Assembly: GCF_000253255.1 (NCBI RefSeq) | Contig: NC_015583.1 | Span: forward strand, 744,001-808,000 | Reading direction: 5' to 3' | Length of the DNA: 64,000 nt | Source of the DNA: Novosphingobium sp. PP1Y | GTDB lineage: Bacteria; Pseudomonadota; Alphaproteobacteria; Sphingomonadales; Sphingomonadaceae | Shown here: one piece after another, positions 35,593 to 43,409 of the stretch | Layout of the letters: each line of letters begins with the position of its first letter | Numbering within the stretch: position 1 is the stretch's first letter | The notes under the pieces: generated by a model | Database searches by the model: none | What the model was told of the DNA's origin: nothing | What the model saw: only the letters and a program-made list of their open reading frames with translations | Position numbers and translations under genes: made by a program

Positions 35593-36279
35593 TCAGATTT
35601 TGGCGATAAGGTAAGCGAGGCACATGTTGCCGAGTTCGGTTTTGAGCTCGTTCCAGTCCTGCTGGTGCACGGCTTCGCCTGTGGATCCGAGGCTGAGTTG
35701 CCTTGCGAGTGTGGCGAAGATGATCTGGTAGGCGGCGTTGGCCTTCTTCTGGCAATCGTTGCCGCTGAACTCGGCGCGATATTCGAGCATGGCCTCGATG
35801 CAGATTGCTGCGGCGCGGTTGGCGCTGGCGCGGCCCGGTTCGGAGACGAGGGGGTCGAAGGAGGCGCGCTGCATGCTCAGGCGCAGGAGCGGGGCATGCT
35901 TCTTGAGCAGTTCGGCAAAGGCCTCGACGAACCGGGGCACGAAAGTGGTGAGCGAGGTGGCGCCGGCGCGCACCTTCTCGATCATCGCGTCCTCGTCGAG
36001 CGCCATCTTGGCCAGGTGGTTGCCGATGACGGCGCGCACGAGGTTTTCCTTGCTCTCGAAGCGCAGGTAGATCGACCCGATCGAGACGTTGCCGCTCTGG
36101 CTGACGTCCTGGAGGGTGAAGTCCTCGCTGCCGCGCGCGAGCATGAGCTTTTCGGCGGCGACGAGCATGCGCTCCAGGGAGGCCTTGCTGCGGCCCTGGA
36201 GCGGCGTCTTGCTGACGGTATCGACGCTCAGCGTGGCCCCGGCATCCCTTGCTTTTGCTTTTCTTGGCATAGGTTTCAT
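35593..36279 (-). CDS. TetR-family transcriptional regulator (intact copy)
   Basis: 228 residues. A basic N-terminal arm (MKPMPRKAKARDAG) precedes the TetR domain at about 30-80 (RMLVAAEKLMLARGSEDFTLQDVSQSGNVSIGSIYLRFESKENLVRAVI), with the rest helical ligand/dimer domain ending CLAYLIAKI. The left copy (21286) is frameshifted, so this is the only functional one here. It is the best candidate for the protein that binds the AT-rich inverted repeats spread over the locus, because it is the only locally encoded regulator besides two LacI proteins that have their own operators. A weak site (36295-36316) lies in its own upstream region. Confidence 0.88.
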   Translation of the reverse strand: MKPMPRKAKARDAGATLSVDTVSKTPLQGRSKASLERMLVAAEKLMLARGSEDFTLQDVSQSGNVSIGSIYLRFESKENLVRAVIGNHLAKMALDEDAMIEKVRAGATSLTTFVPRFVEAFAELLKKHAPLLRLSMQRASFDPLVSEPGRASANRAAAICIEAMLEYRAEFSGNDCQKKANAAYQIIFATLARQLSLGSTGEAVHQQDWNELKTELGNMCLAYLIAKI

Positions 36280-36294
36280 CTGGAGCCCGTTTGA

Positions 36295-36316
36295 AAAGGA
36301 AACGTCAATTCTATTT
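36295..36316 (-). promoter_or_regulatory. Weak operator-like site upstream of TetR
   Basis: AAAGGAAA (36295-36302), CGTCAA, TTCTATTT (36309-36316). One arm resembles the consensus, the other poorly. The same sequence is present in front of the left copy. Autoregulation is possible but not well supported. Confidence 0.25.
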
Positions 36317-36372
36317 AATCGTCCCGCCCCGGTCGCTGGGTCATCACGGGCCCTGCAGGAAGGGCTGCAATT

Positions 36373-37992
36373 CTAGCGATTGTCTTCCACTATCAATTCG
36401 GCTGCCCGCGCGCCGACAGCCATGGCCGGACCATTGGTATTGCCCGAAACCGGCGTCGGCATGATCGAGCAGTCGACTACGCGAAGACCTTTCAAGGTGT
36501 GAACGCGACATCGCGAATCGACAACGGACGAGCGAAGGTCGGTGCCCATCGTACATGTTCCCGTGCCGTGAAGGCCCGGATCGACCATGTTGCGCAGTTC
36601 CTCGATGAGGGCCTCGTCCCCCTTGACAGAGTCGCCGGGCACGCGCTCCGCGCCGGTGAAGCCTTTCATCGTATCCGACCTTGCAATGGACCGCAGCATC
36701 TTGATCAACTCCAGCGCCTTGGCGACGTCGCGCCCGTCGCTCCACAGGCCTGAATCGATCAGGGGCGCGGCGCGGAAGTCAGGCGAGGTGAGTGTAACCT
36801 CGCCGCGGCTCCACGGACGCAAGTGATAGCCCGCGATGGTCAGACCCGGGCGCTTGGAAATTGGGCTACCGGGCTTTGCGACCATCTCCTTGACCGTTCG
36901 CATCGCGAAGGGAGCAGCGGCAAGCTGCATGTCCGGCCAGTCGGCTTCGCAGTCCTTGCCCGCGTAAAGCATGGTTAATGGCATGCCGACGCGCGCCAGG
37001 GGGCCATTACCGAAGGCAAGGTAGCGCATGGCGTTGCGATAGAGCCGCCACCCGGTGAAATCACGGTTGATGCCGGGGTGGCCGTGCAGGTCGAAGGAAA
37101 TGGCCAGCTTCTGGTGATCGCACAGGTTGCGCCCGACCGCGGGCAGGTCCTGCAGGACCGGAAGGCCCAGCGCCGCCAGGTCCGCGCCCTTGCCGAGCCC
37201 GGAGAGCTGCAGGATTTGCGGTGATTTGTAGACGCCGGCGCTGAGTACGACTTCGCGCTTCGCAGAGTAGGTCAAGATCTGGCCTTCGCGTTCGCATTCG
37301 ATGCCGGTAGCCCTGCCATCTTGGATGACGATCCGGCGTGCCGAGGTGCCGGTCACGATATCAAGATTGGACCGTGCACGGATCGGTTTCAGGAATGCCT
37401 CATAGCTGGACGCGCGCCTGCCCTTTCTGTCGACAGTGTACTGGCTGCGGCCCACACCCTGCGTGCCGGGGGTGCAGATGTCATCGAGCCAGGGAACGCC
37501 AAGTCCGGTGCAGGAATCCACGATAGCTCTGTAGACGCCTGAATCGTGTTCGGACTGCGTGATCTGAAGCGGTCCGCCGGTCCCGCGCGATGGATCTGCG
37601 TGTGCACCTGCATAGTCCTCGATCTGCGCGTAGCAGCGGCTGATTTCATCCCAACCCCATTCGTGCAGCCCCAAGTCACGCCAGCCATCGAAATCGCGCG
37701 GCTGACCGCGCAAGTACCAGGTTCCGTTGACGGCGGATGAGCCCCCAAGGCCTTTACCGTAGCTGTGCATTTCATTGCGTCGACCGGGGTGTTGAACGAC
37801 AGGGAAGGACCAGAAGTACTCTGGCTTTCCCAGGATTCTCACGAAGCCGCCGGCCATGTGGATGAACAGTGTCTGGTTGTTGCCGCCGGCCTCGAGCAGT
37901 AGCACGCGGGCTGCGCTGTCGCGGCTAAGCCGTTCCGCTACTACGCAGCCGGACGAACCCGCGCCAACGATGATGTAGTCGTAAGTGGACAT
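36373..37992 (-). CDS. GMC oxidoreductase (choline dehydrogenase-like)
   Basis: 539 residues from ATG 37992 (GAGGGTG upstream). FAD motif IVGAGSSGCVVAERL at 8-22, GKGLGGSSAVNGTWYLRG, second GMC signature in LSAGVYKSPQILQLSG, and catalytic His/Asn in DPGLHGTGTCTMG and SGNTNGPAMAVG. No signal peptide and no Fe-S cysteine loop, unlike the GMC protein at 7203, so a soluble cytosolic oxidase or dehydrogenase. It is divergent from the second deglycosidase operon and both promoters carry operators. FAD-dependent GMC enzymes (CarA type) are known to make the 3-oxo-C-glucoside required by deglycosidases; that role is proposed. Confidence 0.88.
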   Translation of the reverse strand: MSTYDYIIVGAGSSGCVVAERLSRDSAARVLLLEAGGNNQTLFIHMAGGFVRILGKPEYFWSFPVVQHPGRRNEMHSYGKGLGGSSAVNGTWYLRGQPRDFDGWRDLGLHEWGWDEISRCYAQIEDYAGAHADPSRGTGGPLQITQSEHDSGVYRAIVDSCTGLGVPWLDDICTPGTQGVGRSQYTVDRKGRRASSYEAFLKPIRARSNLDIVTGTSARRIVIQDGRATGIECEREGQILTYSAKREVVLSAGVYKSPQILQLSGLGKGADLAALGLPVLQDLPAVGRNLCDHQKLAISFDLHGHPGINRDFTGWRLYRNAMRYLAFGNGPLARVGMPLTMLYAGKDCEADWPDMQLAAAPFAMRTVKEMVAKPGSPISKRPGLTIAGYHLRPWSRGEVTLTSPDFRAAPLIDSGLWSDGRDVAKALELIKMLRSIARSDTMKGFTGAERVPGDSVKGDEALIEELRNMVDPGLHGTGTCTMGTDLRSSVVDSRCRVHTLKGLRVVDCSIMPTPVSGNTNGPAMAVGARAAELIVEDNR

Positions 37993-38055
37993 GTCACGCA
38001 CCCTCGATTGCCCCGTTGTCCGCGTGCTCTTGTCGACCGAGTCCGGCACGCCCAT

Positions 38056-38077
38056 TAAAAGAATTAAAATTCTGGTT
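38056..38077 (-). promoter_or_regulatory. Candidate operator (site 8)
   Basis: TAAAAGAA (38056-38063), TTAAAA, TTCTGGTT (38070-38077); core AGAA-N6-TTCT and a 14-bp exact palindrome AGAATTAAAATTCT at 38060-38073. It lies 64 bases before the GMC start. Confidence 0.5.
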
Positions 38078-38123
38078 TGATTTTGTCCAGATTGAAATCC
38101 CGGTTGACGGCGAGCTGGGCATT

Positions 38124-38145
38124 AATTAGAAGTTTTATTCTAATA
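38124..38145 (+). promoter_or_regulatory. Best operator of the set (site 9)
   Basis: AATTAGAA (38124-38131), GTTTTA, TTCTAATA (38138-38145). The inner seven bases of each arm are perfectly complementary. It lies about 70-90 bases before the deglycosidase 2 operon and between two divergent units. Confidence 0.65.
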
Positions 38146-38213
38146 ATTGCTGGCGACGAGGCTAAAAAGCCTGTCGCGTCGTGGCTTTTGGCGAATCGGC
38201 CAGGGAGAGTGCA

Positions 38214-38609
38214 TTGCTGCCTGTAGAAAGAGTCATCGCGGAAAACGGTCTGCACATTTGTGCAGATGGGGTGCGTATCGATGTTCGCTTACCGTGGTAC
38301 CGTTCCCTGCCGCTATCCACGATTGAAATCGAAGCGCTGAGCATCGGCGGGACGCCGATCGATCTCACGTCTGTGCGTTTCGAACTCGAGGGCAAACGCT
38401 GGGACTTTCATCAACTGGCAGAGCAGACCGATGCGTTCTGGTTCGTGCTGGACCAGGCACAGCTGTTGGTGCCAGGCCAGACACTGGAGCCTGGCTCCGA
38501 ACACGAGGTCGCGGTGACCATCGCGCTCTATCCGCCTTACATTCCGGGCATGCGCCGGTCCAACAGCCAGAAGCTCACGCTCAAGGCCCTTGAGGGAAAA
38601 GTGCAATGA
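38214..38609 (+). CDS. C-glycoside deglycosidase beta subunit-like protein (pair 2)
   Basis: 131 residues if started at TTG 38214, which has AGGGAGAG at proper spacing; GTG 38181 gives 142 residues but lacks a ribosome site. An all-beta protein sharing with the 15216 product the segments LPWYRSLPLSTIE, AFWFVLDQAQLLVPG and ALYPPYIPGMRRSNS. Overall similarity between the two small subunits is low, so they are not a recent duplication. It overlaps the alpha subunit gene by ATGA, so the two are translated together. Gene order is beta then alpha, the reverse of pair 1. Confidence 0.72.
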   Translation: MLPVERVIAENGLHICADGVRIDVRLPWYRSLPLSTIEIEALSIGGTPIDLTSVRFELEGKRWDFHQLAEQTDAFWFVLDQAQLLVPGQTLEPGSEHEVAVTIALYPPYIPGMRRSNSQKLTLKALEGKVQ

Positions 38610-39610
38610 TCGCCCTGACCGGCCCTGTGACCGGGGCGACCCTTTATGCCTTCACCAACGAATTCGTGTCCCGTGCCTACGATTTCGAAGGCCTGCTTCG
38701 AGAGGTTGCCCGGCGTGGATTGGGCCCCAGCGTCGAAGTTGTGGGATTCCAGTCGATCAAAGGCTTCCCCGAAGTGAGCGATGCATTCGCCGATCGATTC
38801 GCGCAACTCATGGCAGAACTGGAGCTGGAACCCTCGTCGCTAGCGATCAATTCCGATCGTTTCCTCAAGCGCGGACAACCGATCCCGGACGAACAGCTGC
38901 TCGAATACCACAAGCGGCAGATGCGCTCGGCCGTAAAGCTGGGCTTCCCGGTCGTGCGCTACCAGTTTGCTACGCCGCCTTCCATGGTGCGCGATCTGGC
39001 CCCTTATGCTGAGGACCTCGGGATCAAGATGGGGCTTGAAGTGCATGCGCCTGCCCATGCGAACCACCCTCTCGTTCAGGCCTATCGCGAGATCTATGAA
39101 CAGGTGAATTCCCCGGCGCTCGGCTGGATTCCCGATTTCGGCGGAACGGCTAGCCGCTTGCCGCCAAGTCTTCTGAACGCAGCGCGCGAGCGCGGGGCGC
39201 CCGAAGGCCTGATAAACCTGCTTCTGGAAATCTGGCCCGAACCAGGCGCGCCGCATGAGCGTGCCGGAAAGCTGCACGAAATTGCGCTCAAGGAGGGCTA
39301 CAGGCCCGAGCATATCCAGGCCGTAAGCCTGGCTTTCTTCATCCTGGCGAAGAACGACCCACGCAGCTGGGCCGAACTCGTCGACCGTACCATTCACATT
39401 CATGGCAAGTTCTACCACGTCGATGACGAGGGACGTGAAGAGGCGATCGACTACGAAACGATCTTGCCGCTGTTTCGCGATGGCGGCTTCACAGGCACGA
39501 TGGCGAGCGAGTGGGAAGGCCATGCCTATTGCGTGGCCGACGCCTTCGACGAAGTCGCGCGCCATCAGGCCATGTGTCAGCGTTTGCTGGCAGAGCCGAG
39601 CCCGGCATGA
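38606..39610 (+). CDS. C-glycoside deglycosidase alpha subunit-like TIM-barrel protein (pair 2)
   Basis: 334 residues. Barrel motifs match those of the 14181 product: Glu145 and His147 in LEVHAPAHANHP, Asp177 in IPDFGG, His266 in IHIHGKFYHVDD and Glu302 in ASEWEGH. The two alpha proteins differ clearly elsewhere, suggesting different substrates. Translational coupling with the beta gene on one side and the amidohydrolase on the other (ATGATG at the stop) points to a fixed functional unit. Expected action: metal-assisted removal of the sugar from a 3-oxo-C-glycoside. An epimerase function cannot be excluded. Confidence 0.75.
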   Translation: MIALTGPVTGATLYAFTNEFVSRAYDFEGLLREVARRGLGPSVEVVGFQSIKGFPEVSDAFADRFAQLMAELELEPSSLAINSDRFLKRGQPIPDEQLLEYHKRQMRSAVKLGFPVVRYQFATPPSMVRDLAPYAEDLGIKMGLEVHAPAHANHPLVQAYREIYEQVNSPALGWIPDFGGTASRLPPSLLNAARERGAPEGLINLLLEIWPEPGAPHERAGKLHEIALKEGYRPEHIQAVSLAFFILAKNDPRSWAELVDRTIHIHGKFYHVDDEGREEAIDYETILPLFRDGGFTGTMASEWEGHAYCVADAFDEVARHQAMCQRLLAEPSPA

Positions 39611-40716
39611 TGCGCGGCTCGCGTCGCCAGGTGGTGCTGGGCGCCATTGCCGGTGCAGCGATCGCACCGCGGCTCTCGGCAATGGCGGTGCAGCCGCCCG
39701 GGCCACGTGTGATCGCCTGCGAGGAAGGGTTTTCCATACCCGAGCTTATCGACGCGGTCGATGCCTTCATGGCGACGCGCGCCGACAAGGAGCCGGGGCT
39801 TGCCAGCCTGATCGGGCCCGGTGGCAAGTTTCCGCGCATGCCGCAGTTGCTCGATCCCAAGCGGCGCATCGCGGACATGGATGCAAGCGGCGTGGACATG
39901 CAGGTGCTTCTGCTCAATTCGCCGGGCGTGCAGATCTTCGAGGCACGGCAGGCCGGCGAACTGGCGGCGCTCGCCAATGACCGGGCCGCAGAATGGAAAC
40001 GGCAATGGCCGGATCGGTTCGCCCCACTCGCTGCATTCGCGCCGCAGGATCCCGCGGCGGCTGCTCAGGAGCTGGAACGCGCCGTCACCCGGCTGGGCTT
40101 GCATGGCGGTATCGTCAACTCCAGCACGCACAACCGCTATCTCGACGCTCCGGAGTTCTGGCCGATCTTCGAGGCAGCGCAGGCTCTGGGCGTGCCGATA
40201 TACATTCATCCTCGCGAACCGCGAACGGACATGCTGGAGCCTTACCTGGAGCACAACCTGCAGGGCGCAGTCTGGGGCTATGCCGCCGAAACCAGCCTTC
40301 ATGCACTTTCACTGATCATGGCCGGGGTGTTCGACCGGTTTCCTGACCTGACGATCGTGCTCGGCCACAACGGCGAAGGCATTCCCTTCAATCTCGATCG
40401 TATCGACAATCGCTACATGACGATGCACGGCGGCGGAACGGGCAAGCTCAAGATGAAGCCCAGCGAATACTTTCACCGCAACTTCGTAGTAACCACGAGC
40501 GGCACGAACTGGTCGCCCGCCGTCCGGTTCTGTCAGGATGTGCTCGGACCGCAGCGCGTACTGTTTGCGGTCGATTATCCATTCGAAAATGGCGTGGAGG
40601 CCGTCCGGGCCGTGGATGGAATGACGATGAGCGACCTGGAACGGGGCATGTTCCTTCACGCAAATGCGGAAAGGGTGTTCAACATTCCGCCATCACGAAC
40701 CGCCTCAGATTGGTGA
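39607..40716 (+). CDS. Amidohydrolase-2 family protein, gamma-resorcylate decarboxylase-like
   Basis: 369 residues. The order of metal segments is that of the ACMSD/gamma-resorcylate/5-carboxyvanillate decarboxylase group: Glu39 in CEEGFSIPEL, His201 in YIHPREP, His254 in VLGHNGEGIPF, Asp323 in VDYPFENG. The N-terminal HxH of hydrolytic members is absent. Family members remove a carboxyl group from hydroxybenzoates; some instead hydrolyse C-C bonds. An N-terminal SRRQVVLG plus Ala-rich stretch ending RLSAMA looks like a Tat signal, odd for this cytosolic family. It is translationally coupled to the deglycosidase, so its substrate is probably the released aglycone. Confidence 0.82.
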   Translation: MMRGSRRQVVLGAIAGAAIAPRLSAMAVQPPGPRVIACEEGFSIPELIDAVDAFMATRADKEPGLASLIGPGGKFPRMPQLLDPKRRIADMDASGVDMQVLLLNSPGVQIFEARQAGELAALANDRAAEWKRQWPDRFAPLAAFAPQDPAAAAQELERAVTRLGLHGGIVNSSTHNRYLDAPEFWPIFEAAQALGVPIYIHPREPRTDMLEPYLEHNLQGAVWGYAAETSLHALSLIMAGVFDRFPDLTIVLGHNGEGIPFNLDRIDNRYMTMHGGGTGKLKMKPSEYFHRNFVVTTSGTNWSPAVRFCQDVLGPQRVLFAVDYPFENGVEAVRAVDGMTMSDLERGMFLHANAERVFNIPPSRTASDW

Positions 40717-40935
40717 TGGGGGGCGGTGAGCCCGGGCTAATGTCGGTCTCGCGCGGCGATTTGCGGTAGCGCTGGATGACCGGGTCGGGCTTGTCGCCGG
40801 TGCATTCAGCGGGATCCTGGCGAAGAACCGGCCCGAGCGGGTGAGTGAGCCCGAGGACATTGCGTCGCGTCCTGCGAAACTGACGAATTCGGCGGACCTG
40901 GGCAGAATGGACCGCCCTGATGCCGAGAGTGAATT

Positions 40936-42018
40936 TCAGCTTCCAATGCTGAGGCTGACGAAGGCCAGTGCGGACAGGAAGCTCGCCAATGTCGCGACGA
41001 TGACCGGGGTCAGCGATCGCCAGCCAAGTTCGATCAGGAGATCCATGCGCGAGCGCATCGCCGTGGCTGTCACGGCAAGCAGCAGGAGGGCCTTCGATCC
41101 CGACAGGGCGGCGGACTTGGCCACCTCCGGCACGGCGAAGAGGCTGTTGAAGGCAACGACACCGATGAACGCTGTGATGAACCACGGCGGGCTGAACCTG
41201 CGCCAGGCGGGGTGGTTCTCCTGCCCTGAACTGGGACCCAGCCACAAGCTGACCAGCATGACGATCGGCGCCAGCAGGGCTACGCGGGCTAGTTTGACGA
41301 TTGTGGCATAGGATCCGGCGATGTCGGAATAGGCGTAACCACCGCCGATTGCCTGCGCGACATCGTGAATGGACGCGCCGATCAGAAAGCCGGCCTGCTT
41401 GTCGTCGAAGCCGAGCTGTGCGGCCAAGGCCGGATAGATCGACATGGCAATGGCGCTGGCCAGCGAAACGCCGACAAGCGTCAGCGCGAACTGGGCCTGA
41501 CTGAGCCTTTCCTTGCCGATCACGCCGTAAAGCGCGAGAGCTGCACTGGCGCCGCAGATGGCCGTCGCGCCGCCTGCCAGAATTCCGGCATAGCGCGATT
41601 GTCCGGATATGCGGGCACCTGCCAGGCCTGCGCCGAAGGCCAGCGCCATGATGACCAACAGGGCCGCGAAGGGCTGGATGCCCAGCGCCTCGATCTGGAC
41701 GAAGGTGATCTGCAGCCCGAGAACGACAATGCCAAGTCGAAGGCAGGTGCGCGAGGCGAAGTCCAGGCCTGCATGCGTATCCTGATCGCGCGATATGAAA
41801 TTGAGGGCGAGGCCGATCAGGAGGCCCATGAGGATGATCGGGAAGCCATAATGGTCCGAAAGCCATGCCGCTGCTCCTGCCGCGGCACTGCACGCCAGCA
41901 ACCCGGGGACAAGGTGCGATGGCGCACGCCTGCCTGGCGGCGGAGTGTCCCCGGTGAGCTGCAGTTCGCCGAACAAGTCGCCAGCATGGGGCGATGCCCG
42001 CCAGTCCACACCTCTCAT
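40936..42018 (-). CDS. YeiH/UPF0324 family membrane protein (putative sulfate exporter)
   Basis: 360 residues with about ten membrane spans. The family signatures are GLLIGLALNFISRDQDTHAGLDFASRTCLRLGIVVLGLQI and GATAICGASAALAL near the middle, then IGASIHDVAQAIGGGYAYS. Members are annotated as putative sulfate or small-anion exporters. It is a single gene between the amidohydrolase and the MFS carrier at 42128. The 219-base gap after it (40717-40935) shows nothing I can name. No link to the catabolic locus is visible. Confidence 0.88.
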   Translation of the reverse strand: MRGVDWRASPHAGDLFGELQLTGDTPPPGRRAPSHLVPGLLACSAAAGAAAWLSDHYGFPIILMGLLIGLALNFISRDQDTHAGLDFASRTCLRLGIVVLGLQITFVQIEALGIQPFAALLVIMALAFGAGLAGARISGQSRYAGILAGGATAICGASAALALYGVIGKERLSQAQFALTLVGVSLASAIAMSIYPALAAQLGFDDKQAGFLIGASIHDVAQAIGGGYAYSDIAGSYATIVKLARVALLAPIVMLVSLWLGPSSGQENHPAWRRFSPPWFITAFIGVVAFNSLFAVPEVAKSAALSGSKALLLLAVTATAMRSRMDLLIELGWRSLTPVIVATLASFLSALAFVSLSIGS

Positions 42019-42127
42019 CCCTCTCTCCCATCCGATATGTCTAACGGTGTCATATTTTGCTTCCCTTATCAGGCGCCGGCGCTAAGCTGCAACAACAAAT
42101 CGGCCGGCAGGGCCGGGGACCGGGAGA

Positions 42128-43366
42128 ATGCAGGTGGTATCGCAAGAGGAGATGATGCGCGAAAAGGTGGCGAGCAGGATCGTTGTCCTGTTGGTCGTAC
42201 TTCTTTTCGTGGGCAATGCCCTCAATTACGTCGACAGGCAGGTTCTTGCCCTGCTCAAGCCCACGCTCGAGGCCGAGTTCAACTGGACCGATACGGATTA
42301 TGCCCATCTCGGCGCGACGTTCCAGATCGCTGCTGCCGCCGCCCTGCTGGGAGTAGGCTGGTTCGTCGACCGGTTGGGCGTGCGGCTGGCCTATGGCATC
42401 GCCATTGCGGTCTGGAGCGCTGCAGGCATGGCGCACGCCCTTGCCGCAAGCGTGCAGCAGTTCGTTGCTGCGCGTGTCGTTCTGGCCGTCGGCGAGTCGG
42501 TGAGTACGCCAGCCGGGCTCAAGGCCGCAGCGATCTATCTGCCTGCCCGGCAGAGAAACGTCGCCATCGGACTGATCAATACCGCGCCCAACATTGGCGC
42601 AATCATCACGCCGCTGCTGATCCCGCCTTTCGCGATTGCCTTCGGCTGGAAAGCGGCCTTCATCGTGACCGGGAGCCTGGGCTTCATCTGGCTGGCATTC
42701 TGGTGGCCGACGATGCGCGGAATCAAGCCGCTCCATCATGTTGCGGAGCGCGCTCCCGTGAGATGGGGGGAGATGTTGCGGGACCGCAGGACCTGGGCTG
42801 TTACCGGCGCCAAGGCCTTCACCGACTGCGTCTGGTGGTTCGTGCTGTTCTGGATGCCCGACTTCTTCAACAGGGCCTTCGGGATGAGCCAGGCCGATCT
42901 GGGGTGGCCCATCGCGATCATCTTCGTGCTTGCCGCGCTCGGCGCGATTACATCCGGGGGCCTTTACCCGATCCTCCTGGGGCGCGGTTATACCGTCAAT
43001 CGGGCCCGCAAGATGTCGATGCTGTTCTTCGCGGTGACGGTCCTCATCATGCTTCTGGCCCTTCAGACCGAAAACCCCTGGCTTGCCGCGGTGTTCATAG
43101 GGTTCGGGCTGTTCGCTCACCAGGGCTTTTCAACGAACATTTTCGGCATGGCCGCTGACATCGTTCCCTCGGCGCGCATGGCAAGCGTGATCGCGGTGGG
43201 CGCGGTGGCGGGCAACCTCTCAGGAACGGCGATGATCGAATTCGCAGGTTGGTCGCTGGATAGCGGACTGGGCTACGGTCCGATCTTCGGCATTTGCAGT
43301 GTTGCTTACCTGTGCGCGCTGGCATTCATCCATCTGGTTGTACCGGATCTCCAGCTGGAAGACTGA
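42128..43366 (+). CDS. MFS transporter, ACS/ExuT-like
   Basis: 412 residues from ATG 42128; ATG 42152 or 42155, behind AAGAGGAG, are alternatives. Twelve spans. The first span and loop (GNALNYVDRQVLALLKPTLEAEFNWTDTDYA) is characteristic of the anion:cation symporter family that moves hexuronates, phthalate and other organic anions. GWFVDRLGVRLAYG in loop 2-3 and the N-terminal half helix 4 VGESVSTPAGLKAA (the ACS signature) support this. It stands alone, divergent from yeiH and convergent with the GGDEF gene. It could import a sugar acid or aromatic acid. Confidence 0.87.
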   Translation: MQVVSQEEMMREKVASRIVVLLVVLLFVGNALNYVDRQVLALLKPTLEAEFNWTDTDYAHLGATFQIAAAAALLGVGWFVDRLGVRLAYGIAIAVWSAAGMAHALAASVQQFVAARVVLAVGESVSTPAGLKAAAIYLPARQRNVAIGLINTAPNIGAIITPLLIPPFAIAFGWKAAFIVTGSLGFIWLAFWWPTMRGIKPLHHVAERAPVRWGEMLRDRRTWAVTGAKAFTDCVWWFVLFWMPDFFNRAFGMSQADLGWPIAIIFVLAALGAITSGGLYPILLGRGYTVNRARKMSMLFFAVTVLIMLLALQTENPWLAAVFIGFGLFAHQGFSTNIFGMAADIVPSARMASVIAVGAVAGNLSGTAMIEFAGWSLDSGLGYGPIFGICSVAYLCALAFIHLVVPDLQLED

Positions 43367-43409
43367 GTTCGCTCATGGCCTGCGCCGGCCTGAGCTAGGC
43401 GGGTGCGGG

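Larger units (their letters stand above)
35593..36365. repeat. Direct repeat, right copy
   Basis: Matches 21286-22058 in the same orientation, 14.3 kb away. The boundary at CCCTGCAGGAAGGGC (36351-36365) stands 8 bases from the GMC oxidoreductase stop. Confidence 0.85.

Noticed and set aside
41365..43158. 597-codon plus-strand frame over the YeiH and MFS genes
   Set aside because: It crosses two well-supported genes, has no membrane or enzyme signature and is rich in Arg/Gly/Cys.
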